64,000 nt of DNA from Catenuloplanes niger. Its GTDB lineage: Bacteria; Actinomycetota; Actinomycetes; Mycobacteriales; Micromonosporaceae. Made by a program: the position numbers and the translations under genes. Shown in pieces: positions 1 through 10,566 of this stretch. How positions within the stretch are numbered: position 1 is the stretch's first letter; each line of letters begins with the position of its first letter. The notes under the pieces are model-generated. The model did no database searches. It saw only the letters and a list, made by a program, of their open reading frames with translations, and was not told the DNA's origin. Location of the stretch: contig NZ_JAVDYC010000001.1 of NCBI RefSeq assembly GCF_031458255.1, positions 2,055,001 to 2,119,000 on the forward strand, in the 5' to 3' direction.

Positions 1-4
1 CCGG

Positions 5-1426
5 ATGCTCGGCCAATGGCATCCGTTGCCCGGCACCCGGCGCAGCCCGGAGTACGCGGCGCTGGCCCAGGCCGTCCGCGGTCTGCTCTCCGACGGGCGG
101 CTCGCGCTGGGCGTCCGGCTCCCGGCCGAGCGGGAGCTGGCCGAGGCGCTGTCGATCAGCCGCACCACGGTCACCGCGGCCTACCGGGAGCTGCGCGAGA
201 CCGGCCACCTGGCCAGCCGCCGCGGCGCCGGCAGCTGGACCACGCTGCCGTCCGGCCACCGGGTCAGCACCAGCGGCCTGTGGACGCCGACCGACACGCT
301 GGGCATGATCGACCTCGGCTGCGCCGCGCTCCCGCCACCGCCGCAGCTGGTCCCGGCCGCGCGGGCCGCCGCCGAGGCGCTGCCGTGCTACCTGGGCGAC
401 GCCGGCTACCACCCGACCGGCATCATCGAGCTGCGCGAGGCCGTCGCGGAACGCTTCCGGGCCCGCGGCCTGCCCACCAGCCCGGAACAAATCATGATCA
501 CCAGCGGTACGCAGCAGGCGCTGGACCTCGTGCTCCGGCACCACCTCGCGGTCGGCGCCGGCGTACTGGTGGAGTCGCCGACCTATCCGAACGCGCTGGC
601 CGCGCTGGCCGCCCGCCGCGCCCGGATCGGCACGCACGGCCTCGACCCGGCCGCCGGCTGGGACTCGGAGCTGCTGTTCAGCACGCTCAGGCAGACCCGG
701 CCGAAGCTCGCGTACCTGATCCCCGAGTTCCAGAACCCGACCGGTCGGCTGATGCCCCTCGAGCTGCGCGAACGCCTCGCCTCGGTGGCCCACGCGACCG
801 GCACGGACGTGGTCTCGGACGAGTCCTTCGTGGAGCTTCCGCTGGACGGCACGCCGATGCCACCGCCGGTCGCCGCGTTCGACCGGCACTCGCGGGTGCT
901 GACCATCGGCGGCATGAGCAAGCCGTACTGGGGCGGTCTGCGGATCGGCTGGGTTCGCGCGTCCGCCCCGGTGGTCCAGCGGCTGGCCGCGGCCCGGGTC
1001 GGCGTGGACATGGGCAGCCCGGTCATCGACCAGCTGGTCGCGGTGCAGCTGCTGCGGCAGAGCGACGAGATCGTCACCGCCCGCCGCCGCCAGCTCGCGG
1101 AGCAGCGCGACGCCCTGGTCGCCGCGGTCCGTTCGACGTTCCCGGAGTGGCGCGTGGTCGTGCCGTCCGGCGGCGTCTCGCTGTGGGCGGAACTGGACGG
1201 CCCGGTGTCGAGCGCGCTGTCCCACGCGGCGGAGGACGTCGGGGTCCGGCTGGCCCCGGGGCCACGGTTCGGGCTGGACGGGACGCTGGAGCGCTATCTG
1301 CGGCTGCCGTTCGCGCTGCCGGCCGAGGACCTGGTCGAGGCGGTCCGCCGGATAGCGGAGATCCGCTACGACCTGGACCGCATCCGGACCGGCTCCCGCT
1401 GGCGCACGCCCGAGGTCATCACCTGA
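5..1426 (+). CDS. MocR-type transcriptional regulator (GntR HTH fused to aminotransferase-like domain)
   Basis: This 473-residue protein has a GntR-type winged helix at about residues 15-80 (AERELAEAL then SRTTVTAAYREL) joined to a fold-type I aminotransferase domain at about 100-450. The PLP lysine is visible as K306 in GGMSKPYWGG, with an aspartate at about 272 in VVSDESFVE that would contact the pyridine nitrogen. MocR proteins use PLP or an amino-compound adduct to control neighbouring genes; many regulate PLP or GABA metabolism, but the target here cannot be told because the upstream neighbour lies outside the window. The ATG is four bases from the window edge, so a start further upstream is possible. 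A hairpin follows the stop codon. Confidence 0.85.
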   Translation: MLGQWHPLPGTRRSPEYAALAQAVRGLLSDGRLALGVRLPAERELAEALSISRTTVTAAYRELRETGHLASRRGAGSWTTLPSGHRVSTSGLWTPTDTLGMIDLGCAALPPPPQLVPAARAAAEALPCYLGDAGYHPTGIIELREAVAERFRARGLPTSPEQIMITSGTQQALDLVLRHHLAVGAGVLVESPTYPNALAALAARRARIGTHGLDPAAGWDSELLFSTLRQTRPKLAYLIPEFQNPTGRLMPLELRERLASVAHATGTDVVSDESFVELPLDGTPMPPPVAAFDRHSRVLTIGGMSKPYWGGLRIGWVRASAPVVQRLAAARVGVDMGSPVIDQLVAVQLLRQSDEIVTARRRQLAEQRDALVAAVRSTFPEWRVVVPSGGVSLWAELDGPVSSALSHAAEDVGVRLAPGPRFGLDGTLERYLRLPFALPAEDLVEAVRRIAEIRYDLDRIRTGSRWRTPEVIT

Positions 1427-1438
1427 CGCGCGAAGGCT

Positions 1439-1498
1439 GAGGGCGGCGCTCCCGACCGTACCCCCGGAAGGGTGTGATCTGGTGGGAGCGCCGCCCTC
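1439..1498. terminator. Hairpin between convergent mocR-type gene and sdhB
   Basis: A perfect 15-bp inverted repeat (GAGGGCGGCGCTCCC at 1439-1453 and its complement at 1484-1498) encloses a 30-base loop. It lies between two converging genes and probably ends transcription from both sides. There is no T tract, as is common for actinobacterial terminators. Confidence 0.6.
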
Positions 1499-1517
1499 GG
1501 CGGCGGTGGGAGTGGGG

Positions 1518-2260
1518 TCAGCGGCCGGAGACGGCCTTGAGGTAGTCGGCGTTGAGCCGGCCGATCAGGTTGAGCGGGATGCCCTTCGGGCAGACCGTGG
1601 TGCACTCGCCGGCGTTGGTGCAGCCGCCGAAGCCGGCCTCGTCCTGGGCCTCGATCATGCTGACCACGCGGGAGGAGCGCTCCGGCTGTCCCTGCGGCAT
1701 CAGGCCCAGGTGGGCGACCTTGGCCGCGGTGAACAGCATGGAGGAGCCGTTCGGGCAGGCGGCGACGCACGCGCCGCAGCCGATGCAGGTGGCGGCCTCG
1801 AACGCGGCGTCCGCGTCCGCCTTCGGCACCGGCGTGGCGTGCGCGTCCGGCGCGGTGCCGGTCGGCGCCGTGATGTAGCCACCGGCCTGGATGATCGTGT
1901 CGAACGCGCCGCGGTTGACCACCAGGTCCTTGATCACCGGGAACGCGGCGGCCCGCCACGGCTCGATGGTGATCGAGTCACCGTCGTTGAAGTGACGCAT
2001 GTGCAGCTGGCAGGTGGTGGTGGCCCGCTCCGGGCCGTGCGCCACGCCGTTGATCATCATGCCGCACATGCCGCAGATGCCCTCACGGCAGTCGTGGTCG
2101 AACGCGATGGGGTCGTCGCCCTCGAGGATGAGGCGCTCGTTGAGGACGTCGAGCATCTCCAGGAAGGAGGCGTCCGGGGAGATGTCGGTGACCTCGTACG
2201 TCACCATCCGGCCCTTGTCCTCGGGGCCCTTCTGACGCCAGACGCGCAGCTTGAGGTTCA

Positions 2261-2261
<1 letters not shown>
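1518..2261 (-). CDS. sdhB: Succinate dehydrogenase iron-sulfur subunit
   Basis: The 247-residue subunit passes electrons from the flavoprotein to membrane quinone. Three cysteine groups are visible: [10 protein letters not shown] for the [2Fe-2S] centre, [12 protein letters not shown] for the [4Fe-4S] centre, and [12 protein letters not shown] for the third, [3Fe-4S]-type centre. The start codon overlaps the last base of the sdhA stop (TAATG on the minus strand), so translation is coupled and the start is well supported. It is the last gene of an sdhC-sdhA-sdhB operon, followed by a hairpin at 1439-1498. There is no separate sdhD, which fits the type B (SdhCAB) enzymes of actinomycetes. Confidence 0.96.
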
Positions 2262-4200
<1,939 letters not shown>

Positions 4201-4201
<1 letters not shown>

Positions 4202-4965
4202 CAGCCCACCAGCCCGGTCGTCACGGCGAAGGGTACGGAGAGGAAGCCTGCGGTCAGCACCAGCGAGATCACCAGCGCGACCGCCCGGGCGACGCGCTGC
4301 CCGCGCGCGGACTGCTGGCCCAGCGTGCGCAGTGCGCTCCAGATGCCGTGCCGCAGGTGGAAGCCGACCGCGACCACGGAGACCACGTAGAACAGCGTCA
4401 CGTACCAGCGCTCCGGCGCGAAGTCCGCGACCACGTTGTTGTAGACCTCGCCCTCGGCGAAGTCCGGGTGCACCGTGCCGGTGGTCAGGTCGAGAATGTG
4501 ATAGATCACGAAGAGCAGGATGATCACGCCGCCCCAGCGCATCGTGCGCGCGGCGTAGCTGCCCTGCACCTTGGGCCGGTGCGCGTACTTCACCGGGCGC
4601 GCCTTCCGGGCCCGGATCGTCAGCATCGTCGCGGAGACGATGTGCGCGATGACCGCGACCGTCAGGCCGATGCGCACCATCCACAGTCCCCACTGGTGGG
4701 GCAGCACGGGCGCACCGAGCTCGCGCAGCCAGTGCGCGTAGTGGTCGAAGTCCGCCGCACCCACGAAGATCTTGAGGTTGCCGACCATGTGCGCGAAGAG
4801 GTAAAGGACCAGGACGGCACCACTGACCGCCATGATGATCTTCAACGCCACAGTGGAGCGGGCGCGCGAGCGCCCGGCTGCCGGCTTGCGGGCGCCTGCG
4901 GGGCGCCCGGGACCGGCCTTCTGCCCCGTGGCCTTCTTGGCCGGGGCTGAGGTATCTACCGCCAC
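4201..4965 (-). CDS. sdhC: Succinate dehydrogenase cytochrome b556 subunit (type B membrane anchor)
   Basis: This is the single membrane anchor subunit, with about five hydrophobic segments. A Lys/Arg/Pro/Ala-rich N-terminal tail precedes the first membrane helix ([20 protein letters not shown]). Histidines suited to haem ligation occur in the helices ([29 protein letters not shown]). The reading frame continues upstream to an ATG at 5031, but the 17-bp palindrome at 5023-5039 overlaps that codon. The GTG at 4965 (254 residues) is therefore preferred; an ATG at 5007 is a third choice. None has a clear ribosome binding site. The gene diverges from the LysR gene at 5043, which probably controls it. 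Confidence 0.88.
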
Positions 4966-5022
4966 AAACTTGACCGTAGGAACGGCGTCGGAATTCGTCC
5001 AATGCATGGGAACGATCAACTC

Positions 5023-5039
5023 GATAGACATAGGCTATC
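5023..5039. promoter_or_regulatory. Candidate LysR-type operator between sdhC and lysR
   Basis: The sequence GATAG-N7-CTATC is a perfect inverted repeat lying 3 bases before the GTG of the divergent LysR gene. It fits the ATAG-N7-CTAT form known for OxyR-like LysR proteins. Its placement suggests it controls both sdhCAB and the regulator. Confidence 0.6.
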
Positions 5040-5042
5040 TGA

Positions 5043-5984
5043 GTGCAGCTACAGCAGCTCCGATACTTCGTCGCAGTGGCAGAACTCCGACATTTCACCC
5101 ATGCGGCTGACCAGTTGGGCGTCTCACAGCCCACGCTCAGTAAGCAGATTCACACGTTGGAAATAACACTCGGCGCCCCGCTGTTCGACCGGCACCCCGG
5201 AAACGTCCGGCTGACCACGGTCGGCGAGACGCTGCTGCCGTTGGCCCGCCGCATCGTCACGGACGCGGACGCGGCCCGGCACGCGGTCCAGGAGATCGTC
5301 GGCCTGCGGCGCGGCCGGGTCCGGCTCGGCGCCACCCCGAGCCTGTGCACGTCGCTCGTCCCCGGCGTGCTCCGCAACTTCCGGGAGCACCATCCCGAGG
5401 TGGAACTGCACGTCGACGAGGGCGGCTCGCAGGACCTGGTCGTCGACCTGATCGCGCACTCGCTCGACCTGGCCCTGATCGTGCTGCCCGACCAGGGCAG
5501 CGACCCGGCGCTGCACACCGAGCAGATCCTGCGCGAGTCGCTGGTCGTGGCGTCCGTCGCCAGCGGCCCGCCGCCCACGCTCTCCGACCGGCTCGCGCTC
5601 GCCGAACTGCGCGACACCCCGCTGGTCATGTTCCGGGTCGGCTACGACCTGCGCACCGCCACCATCGAGGCCTGCCGCCGGGCCGGCTTCACCCCGCGTT
5701 ACGCGGTCGAGGGCGGCGAGATGGACGCGGTGCTCGCCTTCGTCGAGGCCGGGCTCGGCGTCGCCCTGGTCCCCGGCATGGTCCTGGCCAACCGCCCGCT
5801 GCTGCGCGCCACCCCGCTGGCCACGCCGGGCGTGCACCGCACGATCGCGCTGGCCCGCCGCCGCGAGTCGGTCCTGCCGCACGCCGCGACCGCGCTCCGC
5901 GAGACGCTCCTCGACTTCATCGCGGCCGGCCCGCTCCCGGCGGGCGTCACGGTCATCCAGACCCCGCCTCCGGCGAACCCCTAG
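5043..5984 (+). CDS. LysR-family transcriptional regulator divergent from sdhCAB
   Basis: The 313-residue protein opens with a classic LysR helix-turn-helix ([20 protein letters not shown], then [10 protein letters not shown]) and continues into a periplasmic-binding-like effector domain of about 90-290. It lacks the paired redox cysteines expected of OxyR, so despite the OxyR-like palindrome it is unlikely to be a peroxide sensor. Its only close partner is the divergent sdh operon, which makes carbon or redox control of succinate dehydrogenase the simplest inference. The GTG start has no Shine-Dalgarno sequence, so the transcript may be leaderless or nearly so. It converges on the methyltransferase gene at 6057. 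Confidence 0.9.
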   Translation: MQLQQLRYFVAVAELRHFTHAADQLGVSQPTLSKQIHTLEITLGAPLFDRHPGNVRLTTVGETLLPLARRIVTDADAARHAVQEIVGLRRGRVRLGATPSLCTSLVPGVLRNFREHHPEVELHVDEGGSQDLVVDLIAHSLDLALIVLPDQGSDPALHTEQILRESLVVASVASGPPPTLSDRLALAELRDTPLVMFRVGYDLRTATIEACRRAGFTPRYAVEGGEMDAVLAFVEAGLGVALVPGMVLANRPLLRATPLATPGVHRTIALARRRESVLPHAATALRETLLDFIAAGPLPAGVTVIQTPPPANP

Positions 5985-5991
5985 AGATCGA

Positions 5992-6035
5992 TTTTCCCGC
6001 TTCCGGCGTGGTCCGGCCCGCATGCTCCCGCGGGC
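5992..6035 (+). repeat. Dispersed intergenic repeat, copy A
   Basis: The blocks TTTTCCCGCTTCCGGCGTGG and TGCTCCCGCGGGC are separated by 11 bases. Both recur at 20362-20408 on the plus strand and, more diverged, at 13785-13835 on the minus strand. This copy sits between the convergent lysR and methyltransferase genes. Confidence 0.6.
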
Positions 6036-6056
6036 TCCCGCATCCGTGTGGTCGCC

Positions 6057-6863
6057 TCAGCGACGGCCCCACAGCAGCCGGCAGGTGATCGGGATTCGAT
6101 AGCCGCCGCCCGGTTCCGCGTGCCCGGCGGCGCCGGCGATGACGCGGTCCTCGACCGTGGCCTGATCCGCGGGGCCGAGCGCGCCGACGAATGGCCCGTA
6201 CGGGCTGGTGTGCAGCACCTCGAGGAGCGCCGCCCGCCCCGCGATCCGGTAGTCGAACGTGAACGCGGCCTCCGCCACCGACGCGAACCCGGCCTCGCGC
6301 AGCAGCCGGGCCCGGTGACCGGGCGCGGCGAGGACGTCGTACGCGAACGGGTCCGGCAACGCCGCCGCGCCCGGCAGGTCGCCGACCGCGGTGTGCAGCA
6401 GTGCGATCAGCGTGTTCAGCTCGGCCCGGTCCCACACCGCCACCGAGAACGCGCCGCCGGGCCGCAGCACCCGGGCCGCCTCGGCCAGCGACGGGCGTAC
6501 GTCCCGGTGGTCCTCGTAGAGGAAGGCGAAGCGGGAGACGAGCACGTCGACAGAGGCCGGACCGGCCCCGGTGTCGCTCATCGGACGCGCCTCGAAGGAG
6601 ACGTCGGCGAGCCGCCGGGCCTTGGACCGGGCGAGCGCGATCATCGGCTCCGAGACGTCCACGCCCAGCAGCCGGACCGCCGGATAACGCGCCTTCACCG
6701 TGAAGCCGGGCTCGCCGGTGCCGCATCCCAGGTCGAGCACCAGCGCGCCGTCCGGTATCTCCGGCAGCCGCTCCACGATCGCAGCGGTGACCTGCTCCCG
6801 GAGATACTCGCGCTCGTCCCACTCCCGCGCGATGGTGTCGTAGTCGGGCTGTTCCGTCGTCAT
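6057..6863 (-). CDS. Class I SAM-dependent methyltransferase
   Basis: This is a 268-residue soluble protein of the UbiE/type 11 methyltransferase class. Motif I for S-adenosylmethionine binding is VLDLGCGTGEPG at about residues 42-53, followed by the acidic LLGVDVSEPM and the post-motif region VDVLVSRFAFLY and RVLRPGGAFSVAVWD. The substrate is not predictable. The start has a good ribosome binding site (GGAGGAG about 6 bases before ATG). It reads in the same direction as the AraC-type regulator gene upstream but is separated from it by 96 bases, so it may have its own promoter. Confidence 0.85.
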   Translation of the reverse strand: MTTEQPDYDTIAREWDEREYLREQVTAAIVERLPEIPDGALVLDLGCGTGEPGFTVKARYPAVRLLGVDVSEPMIALARSKARRLADVSFEARPMSDTGAGPASVDVLVSRFAFLYEDHRDVRPSLAEAARVLRPGGAFSVAVWDRAELNTLIALLHTAVGDLPGAAALPDPFAYDVLAAPGHRARLLREAGFASVAEAAFTFDYRIAGRAALLEVLHTSPYGPFVGALGPADQATVEDRVIAGAAGHAEPGGGYRIPITCRLLWGRR

Positions 6864-6959
6864 CGTCGTTCTCCTCCGAAAGGGTTCGCGTCCGCTGCGT
6901 CAACCCTTCCGCCGCCCGTGGTCCGCGACCATGCCGGATCGGTGCCGGAACATACGCGA

Positions 6960-7859
6960 TCAGCCGGCCCGGCCGGTCGCGTTCTGCCGGTACCGGCCCG
7001 GTGCGATCCCGAACCGTCGCCGGAAGGCCGCGGCGAACGCGAACTCACCGGCATAGCCGACCTGCCGGGCGACGACCGCGAGCGGTTCCCCGGTCGTGCG
7101 CAGCAGCCCGGCGGCGTGGCCCAGCCGCTGATGGATCACCCAGGTCATCGGCGGCTCGCCCACGAGCTCGGCGAACCGCCTGGCGAACGCGGCCCGCGGC
7201 ATCCCGGCGACGGCACTGAGCCGCCCGACCGTCCACGGCGTGGCCAGGCCGTCGTGCACCGCCCGCAGCACGGCCGCGATCGCCGCGTCCGTGACCGCCG
7301 GCACGCCGGGCGCGGCCGACCGCTCCCGCGCCCACTCCAGGCCGTGCACGAGCAGCAGGTCGACGACCGCGGGCAGGACCACGGCGGCGGCGCGCCGGTC
7401 CCGGTGGACGCCCGCGCCCACCAGGTCCACGAGCGCGCGCAGCGCGGGGTCCCGGTGCGACTCCGGGGCCGGCATCACCACGACCTCGGGCAGCGTACGG
7501 AGGTAGGGGTGCACCCGCCCCCGGTTCAGCAGGTAGCCGCCGCAAACGAGCTCGAAGTCGGCCGGGCCGGGCGCACCGGGCTCGTTCGGGTCGGCGGCCG
7601 GCAGCGCGCCGACCGGCCGCGGCGTGTCGGCGAACCCGTGCTCCGCGCCGTACGGGGAGAGGACGACGTCGCCCGGCCGCAGCGGCACCGGGCGTTGCCC
7701 CGCCGTGACCAGCCAGCCGGTGCCGTGCCGCACCACGTGGAAGCCGGCACCGTCGACGGCCGGGAACCGCAGACCCCACGGTCCCGAGCGGCGGAACAGG
7801 TGCCCGCCGGCCGCGCCGCCCGCGCGCATGGTGCCGACGATGTCGGTGATGACGTCCAC
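6960..7859 (-). CDS. AraC-family transcriptional regulator with N-terminal cupin domain
   Basis: The 299-residue protein has a cupin-type sensor half (about 1-180, including [17 protein letters not shown]) and a C-terminal double helix-turn-helix. The second half contains MPRAAFARRFAEL, PMTWVIHQRL, and the AraC signature region around VGYAGEFAFAAAFRRRFG followed by PGRYR. This is the AraC_binding_2 architecture usually found next to oxidoreductase or efflux genes. The GTG start lies 15 bases after the hisF stop, so it is probably transcribed with EamA and hisF, although no histidine-related role is implied. Confidence 0.85.
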   Translation of the reverse strand: MDVITDIVGTMRAGGAAGGHLFRRSGPWGLRFPAVDGAGFHVVRHGTGWLVTAGQRPVPLRPGDVVLSPYGAEHGFADTPRPVGALPAADPNEPGAPGPADFELVCGGYLLNRGRVHPYLRTLPEVVVMPAPESHRDPALRALVDLVGAGVHRDRRAAAVVLPAVVDLLLVHGLEWARERSAAPGVPAVTDAAIAAVLRAVHDGLATPWTVGRLSAVAGMPRAAFARRFAELVGEPPMTWVIHQRLGHAAGLLRTTGEPLAVVARQVGYAGEFAFAAAFRRRFGIAPGRYRQNATGRAG

Positions 7860-7874
7860 CGGTCGCGGTCGCGG

Positions 7875-8630
7875 CTACCGAACCGGGTTCCCGGCCTCGC
7901 GGAGGGCCGTCTTGACCTGCGGGATGGTGAGCTCACCGAAGTGGAACACACTGGCGGCGAGCACCGCGTCCGCGCCGGCCTCGACCGCGGGCGGGAAGTG
8001 CGCCACCGCACCGGCGCCGCCGCTGGCGATCACCGGGATGTCGACCACCTCGCGGACCCGGCCGATCAGCTCCAGGTCGAAGCCGGCCTTGGTGCCGTCC
8101 GCGTCCATCGAGTTCAGCAGGATCTCGCCGGCGCCCAGCTCGGCCACGCGGCGGGCCCACTCGACCGCGTCCAGCCCGGTGCCGCGGCGGCCGCCGTGCG
8201 TGGTCACCTCGAAGCCGAGCTCCGGGTTGCGGCGCACGTCCAGCGACAGCACGAGCACCTGGTTGCCGAAGCGGTGGGCGATCTCCGAGATCAGCTCCGG
8301 GCGGGCGATCGCGGCCGTGTTCACGCCGACCTTGTCCGCGCCGGCGCGCAGCAGCGTGTCCACGTTCGCCACGGAGCGCACGCCGCCGCCGACGGTCAGC
8401 GGGATGAAGACCGACTCGGCGGTACGCCGGACCACGTCCAGCATCGTGCCGCGGTCGTCGGAGCTGGCCGTCACGTCCAGGAACGTCAGCTCGTCCGCAC
8501 CGGCCGCGTCGTAGGCCGCGGCCAGCTCGACCGGGTCGCCGGCGTCCCGCAGGTCGGCGAAGTTGACGCCCTTGACCACCCGCCCCGCGTCCACGTCCAG
8601 ACACGGGATCACGCGTACCGCCACAGTCAT
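7875..8630 (-). CDS. hisF: Imidazole glycerol phosphate synthase cyclase subunit
   Basis: This 251-residue (beta/alpha)8 enzyme uses ammonia from HisH to form imidazole glycerol phosphate and AICAR in histidine synthesis. The two catalytic aspartates are in [14 protein letters not shown] near the N-terminus and LSLDVRRN near the middle; phosphate-binding loops are LTVGGGVRS and VIASGGAGA. Its ATG overlaps the TGA of the upstream EamA exporter (ATGA), so it is translationally coupled to that gene. It is separated by about 6 kb from priA and the rest of the his cluster (14.5-19.4 kb), so its supply must be matched to HisH by other means. Confidence 0.95.
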   Translation of the reverse strand: MTVAVRVIPCLDVDAGRVVKGVNFADLRDAGDPVELAAAYDAAGADELTFLDVTASSDDRGTMLDVVRRTAESVFIPLTVGGGVRSVANVDTLLRAGADKVGVNTAAIARPELISEIAHRFGNQVLVLSLDVRRNPELGFEVTTHGGRRGTGLDAVEWARRVAELGAGEILLNSMDADGTKAGFDLELIGRVREVVDIPVIASGGAGAVAHFPPAVEAGADAVLAASVFHFGELTIPQVKTALREAGNPVR

Positions 8631-9523
8631 GCCGACGAGCCTATCGGGGCCGCGGTGACCGTCGTCGCCCGAGGTTTGACCAGGAACGGCAGCAGCACGC
8701 CCCCGATCACCAGCGCCCCGCCGAGCACGTCCGCCGCGTGCACCGGTTCGCCGAGGAAGAGCGCGGCCGACCCCATGCCGAAGAACGGCACCAGCATCGA
8801 GAACGGTGCGACCGTGGACGCGCCGTACCGCTTGATCAGCGAGCCCCACGCGCCGAACCCGCCGAGCGTGGCGACGAACGCGATGAACAGCACCGCGCCG
8901 ATCGCCGGCAGGTCCGCGCCCCGGAGCGCCGCGAGGTCCGCCGCCGGGCCGTCCACGATCAGCGACAGCGCGAACAGCGGCACCGCGCCGAGCGCGCTCA
9001 CCCAGACCATGAACCGCAGGCTGTCCGGCGGTGACGCCTTGCGGGTCGCCACGTTCGACAGGCCCCACGTCACGGCCGCGCCGATGACCAGCGCGAACGC
9101 GGCCGGCGGCCGGTCCGGGCCGAGCCGGGCGGCCACCACCGCGAGCCCGGCCGCCGCGACCGCCAGCCCGGCCAGCTGCACGCCGCGCGGGCGCTCGCGC
9201 AGCAGCAGCACCGCGAACAGCGTGGTGAAGACGGCCTGGCTCTGCAGCACCAGCGAGGACAGCCCGGCCGGCATGCCCGCCTCGATGCCGAAGAACAGCA
9301 GCGAGAACTTGGTGACCGCGAGCGTCAGCGCGACCGCGATCACCCACCGCCACGGCACCCCCGGACGACCCACGAAGAACAGCGCGGGTACGGCCGCGAG
9401 CCCGAACCGCAGCGCGGAGAACAGCAGCGGCGGGAAGTGGTCCAGGCCGACCGCGATGACGACGAAGTTGACGCCCCAGACCGCGGCCACGGCCACGGCC
9501 AGCGCGATGTCGCGAGGTCTCAT
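8627..9523 (-). CDS. EamA/DMT-family transporter
   Basis: A 298-residue protein with ten predicted membrane helices in two repeated EamA units (first unit about 6-135, second about 147-285). Short polar loops such as LLLRERPRG and [10 protein letters not shown] follow the fourth and ninth helices as usual in drug/metabolite exporters of the YdcZ/RhaT/PecM type. The divergent LysR gene at 9595 is a common arrangement for amino acid or metabolite efflux, but the substrate is not predictable. The gene overlaps hisF by four bases. The ATG has a modest GGAGGATC sequence 6-7 bases upstream. Confidence 0.88.
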   Translation of the reverse strand: MRPRDIALAVAVAAVWGVNFVVIAVGLDHFPPLLFSALRFGLAAVPALFFVGRPGVPWRWVIAVALTLAVTKFSLLFFGIEAGMPAGLSSLVLQSQAVFTTLFAVLLLRERPRGVQLAGLAVAAAGLAVVAARLGPDRPPAAFALVIGAAVTWGLSNVATRKASPPDSLRFMVWVSALGAVPLFALSLIVDGPAADLAALRGADLPAIGAVLFIAFVATLGGFGAWGSLIKRYGASTVAPFSMLVPFFGMGSAALFLGEPVHAADVLGGALVIGGVLLPFLVKPRATTVTAAPIGSSA

Positions 9524-9550
9524 GCGGTGATCCTCCGGCGCCGGACCGTT

Positions 9551-9571
9551 CAGCAACAGCGAATTGTGCTG
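9551..9571. promoter_or_regulatory. Candidate LysR operator between eamA and lysR
   Basis: CAGCA-N11-TGCTG is a perfect 5-bp dyad in the 71-base gap between the divergent EamA exporter and LysR genes. Position and symmetry suit a LysR recognition site shared by both promoters. Confidence 0.45.
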
Positions 9572-9594
9572 CACCCAGGATGTACCGTCGCTAC

Positions 9595-10500
9595 ATGATC
9601 GACCTGGGTCGCCTGCGCGCGCTGCACGCCCTGGCCAGCTACGGCACCGTGCTGGCCGCGAGCTCCGCGCTGCGCTGCACGCCGTCCGCGGTCTCCCAGC
9701 AGATCGGCAAGCTGGAGCGGGAGACCGGCACCACACTCGTGGAGCGGGACGGCCGCGGCGTCCGGCTCACCGAGGCCGGCCAGGTGCTGGCCCGGCACGC
9801 CGAGTCCGTGCTGTCCGCGGTCGACGAGGCCGAGGCCGCGCTCGCCGCCCACCGCGACACCGTCACCGGCCGGCTGACCGTGGCGTCGTTCGCCACCGCG
9901 GCCCGCGCGCTGCTCCCGCACGCGCTGCACCGGCTCGCCGCCGACCACCCCGGCCTCGCCACCGGCATCGTCGAGGGCAACCCGCACGAAGGGCTGGACG
10001 CGCTCCAGCGCGGTCACGTCGACCTGTGCGTGCTGGACGACTGGCCGGAGGTCGCGCTCCACTACCCGCCCGGCGTCGCCCACCTGGAGCTGGGCCTGGA
10101 CGTCGCGGACCTGATCGTGCCGAGCGGGCACCGGCTGGCCGGCCACTCACGGGTACGGCTGGCGCAGACCCGCGACGAGCGGTGGATCTCCGCACCGGCC
10201 GGCGCGATCTGCCACCAGTGGCTGCTCCGCGTGCTGCCCGGCGTCCGCCCGGACTTCCTGGTCGGCGAGTTCGAGACGCAGCTGACGCTGGTCGCCGCGG
10301 GCCTCGGCATCGCCGTCGTCCCGCGTCTGGCCCGCACCACGCTGCCGTCCGGCGTACGCGTGGTGCCGGTGACCCCGCCGCCGACCCGCCGCGTGGTGCT
10401 GGCCTGGCGCGAGGCCTCCTCGGCCCGGCCCGCGATCGGCGCGGTGATCACCGCGCTCCGCGAGGCCTGGACCGCGTACACGGCCCGCACCCCGGCATGA
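9595..10500 (+). CDS. LysR-family transcriptional regulator divergent from EamA exporter
   Basis: About 301 residues: helix-turn-helix in the first 60 (LHALASYGTVLAASSAL, then TPSAVSQQIGKLE) and an effector-binding domain after residue 90. The start is set at the ATG that gives MIDLGRLRAL, the usual LysR opening; an in-frame ATG 15 bases upstream is possible. The gene is transcribed away from the EamA transporter and hisF, and a dyad lies between them. The likely role is ligand-dependent control of the exporter, with hisF carried along because of translational coupling. It converges on the zinc-ribbon gene. Confidence 0.88.
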   Translation: MIDLGRLRALHALASYGTVLAASSALRCTPSAVSQQIGKLERETGTTLVERDGRGVRLTEAGQVLARHAESVLSAVDEAEAALAAHRDTVTGRLTVASFATAARALLPHALHRLAADHPGLATGIVEGNPHEGLDALQRGHVDLCVLDDWPEVALHYPPGVAHLELGLDVADLIVPSGHRLAGHSRVRLAQTRDERWISAPAGAICHQWLLRVLPGVRPDFLVGEFETQLTLVAAGLGIAVVPRLARTTLPSGVRVVPVTPPPTRRVVLAWREASSARPAIGAVITALREAWTAYTARTPA

Positions 10501-10566
10501 TCCGGCGCGCGGAGCCGCCGCACCGCGAAGCCGGCCGCCGGGCGCGGGAGCGCCGCGGGTCCGGGG

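Noticed and set aside
5043-5984. Calling the LysR gene oxyR because of the ATAG-N7-CTAT site
   Set aside because: The protein lacks the two conserved redox cysteines of OxyR, and its neighbour is sdh rather than a peroxidase gene.
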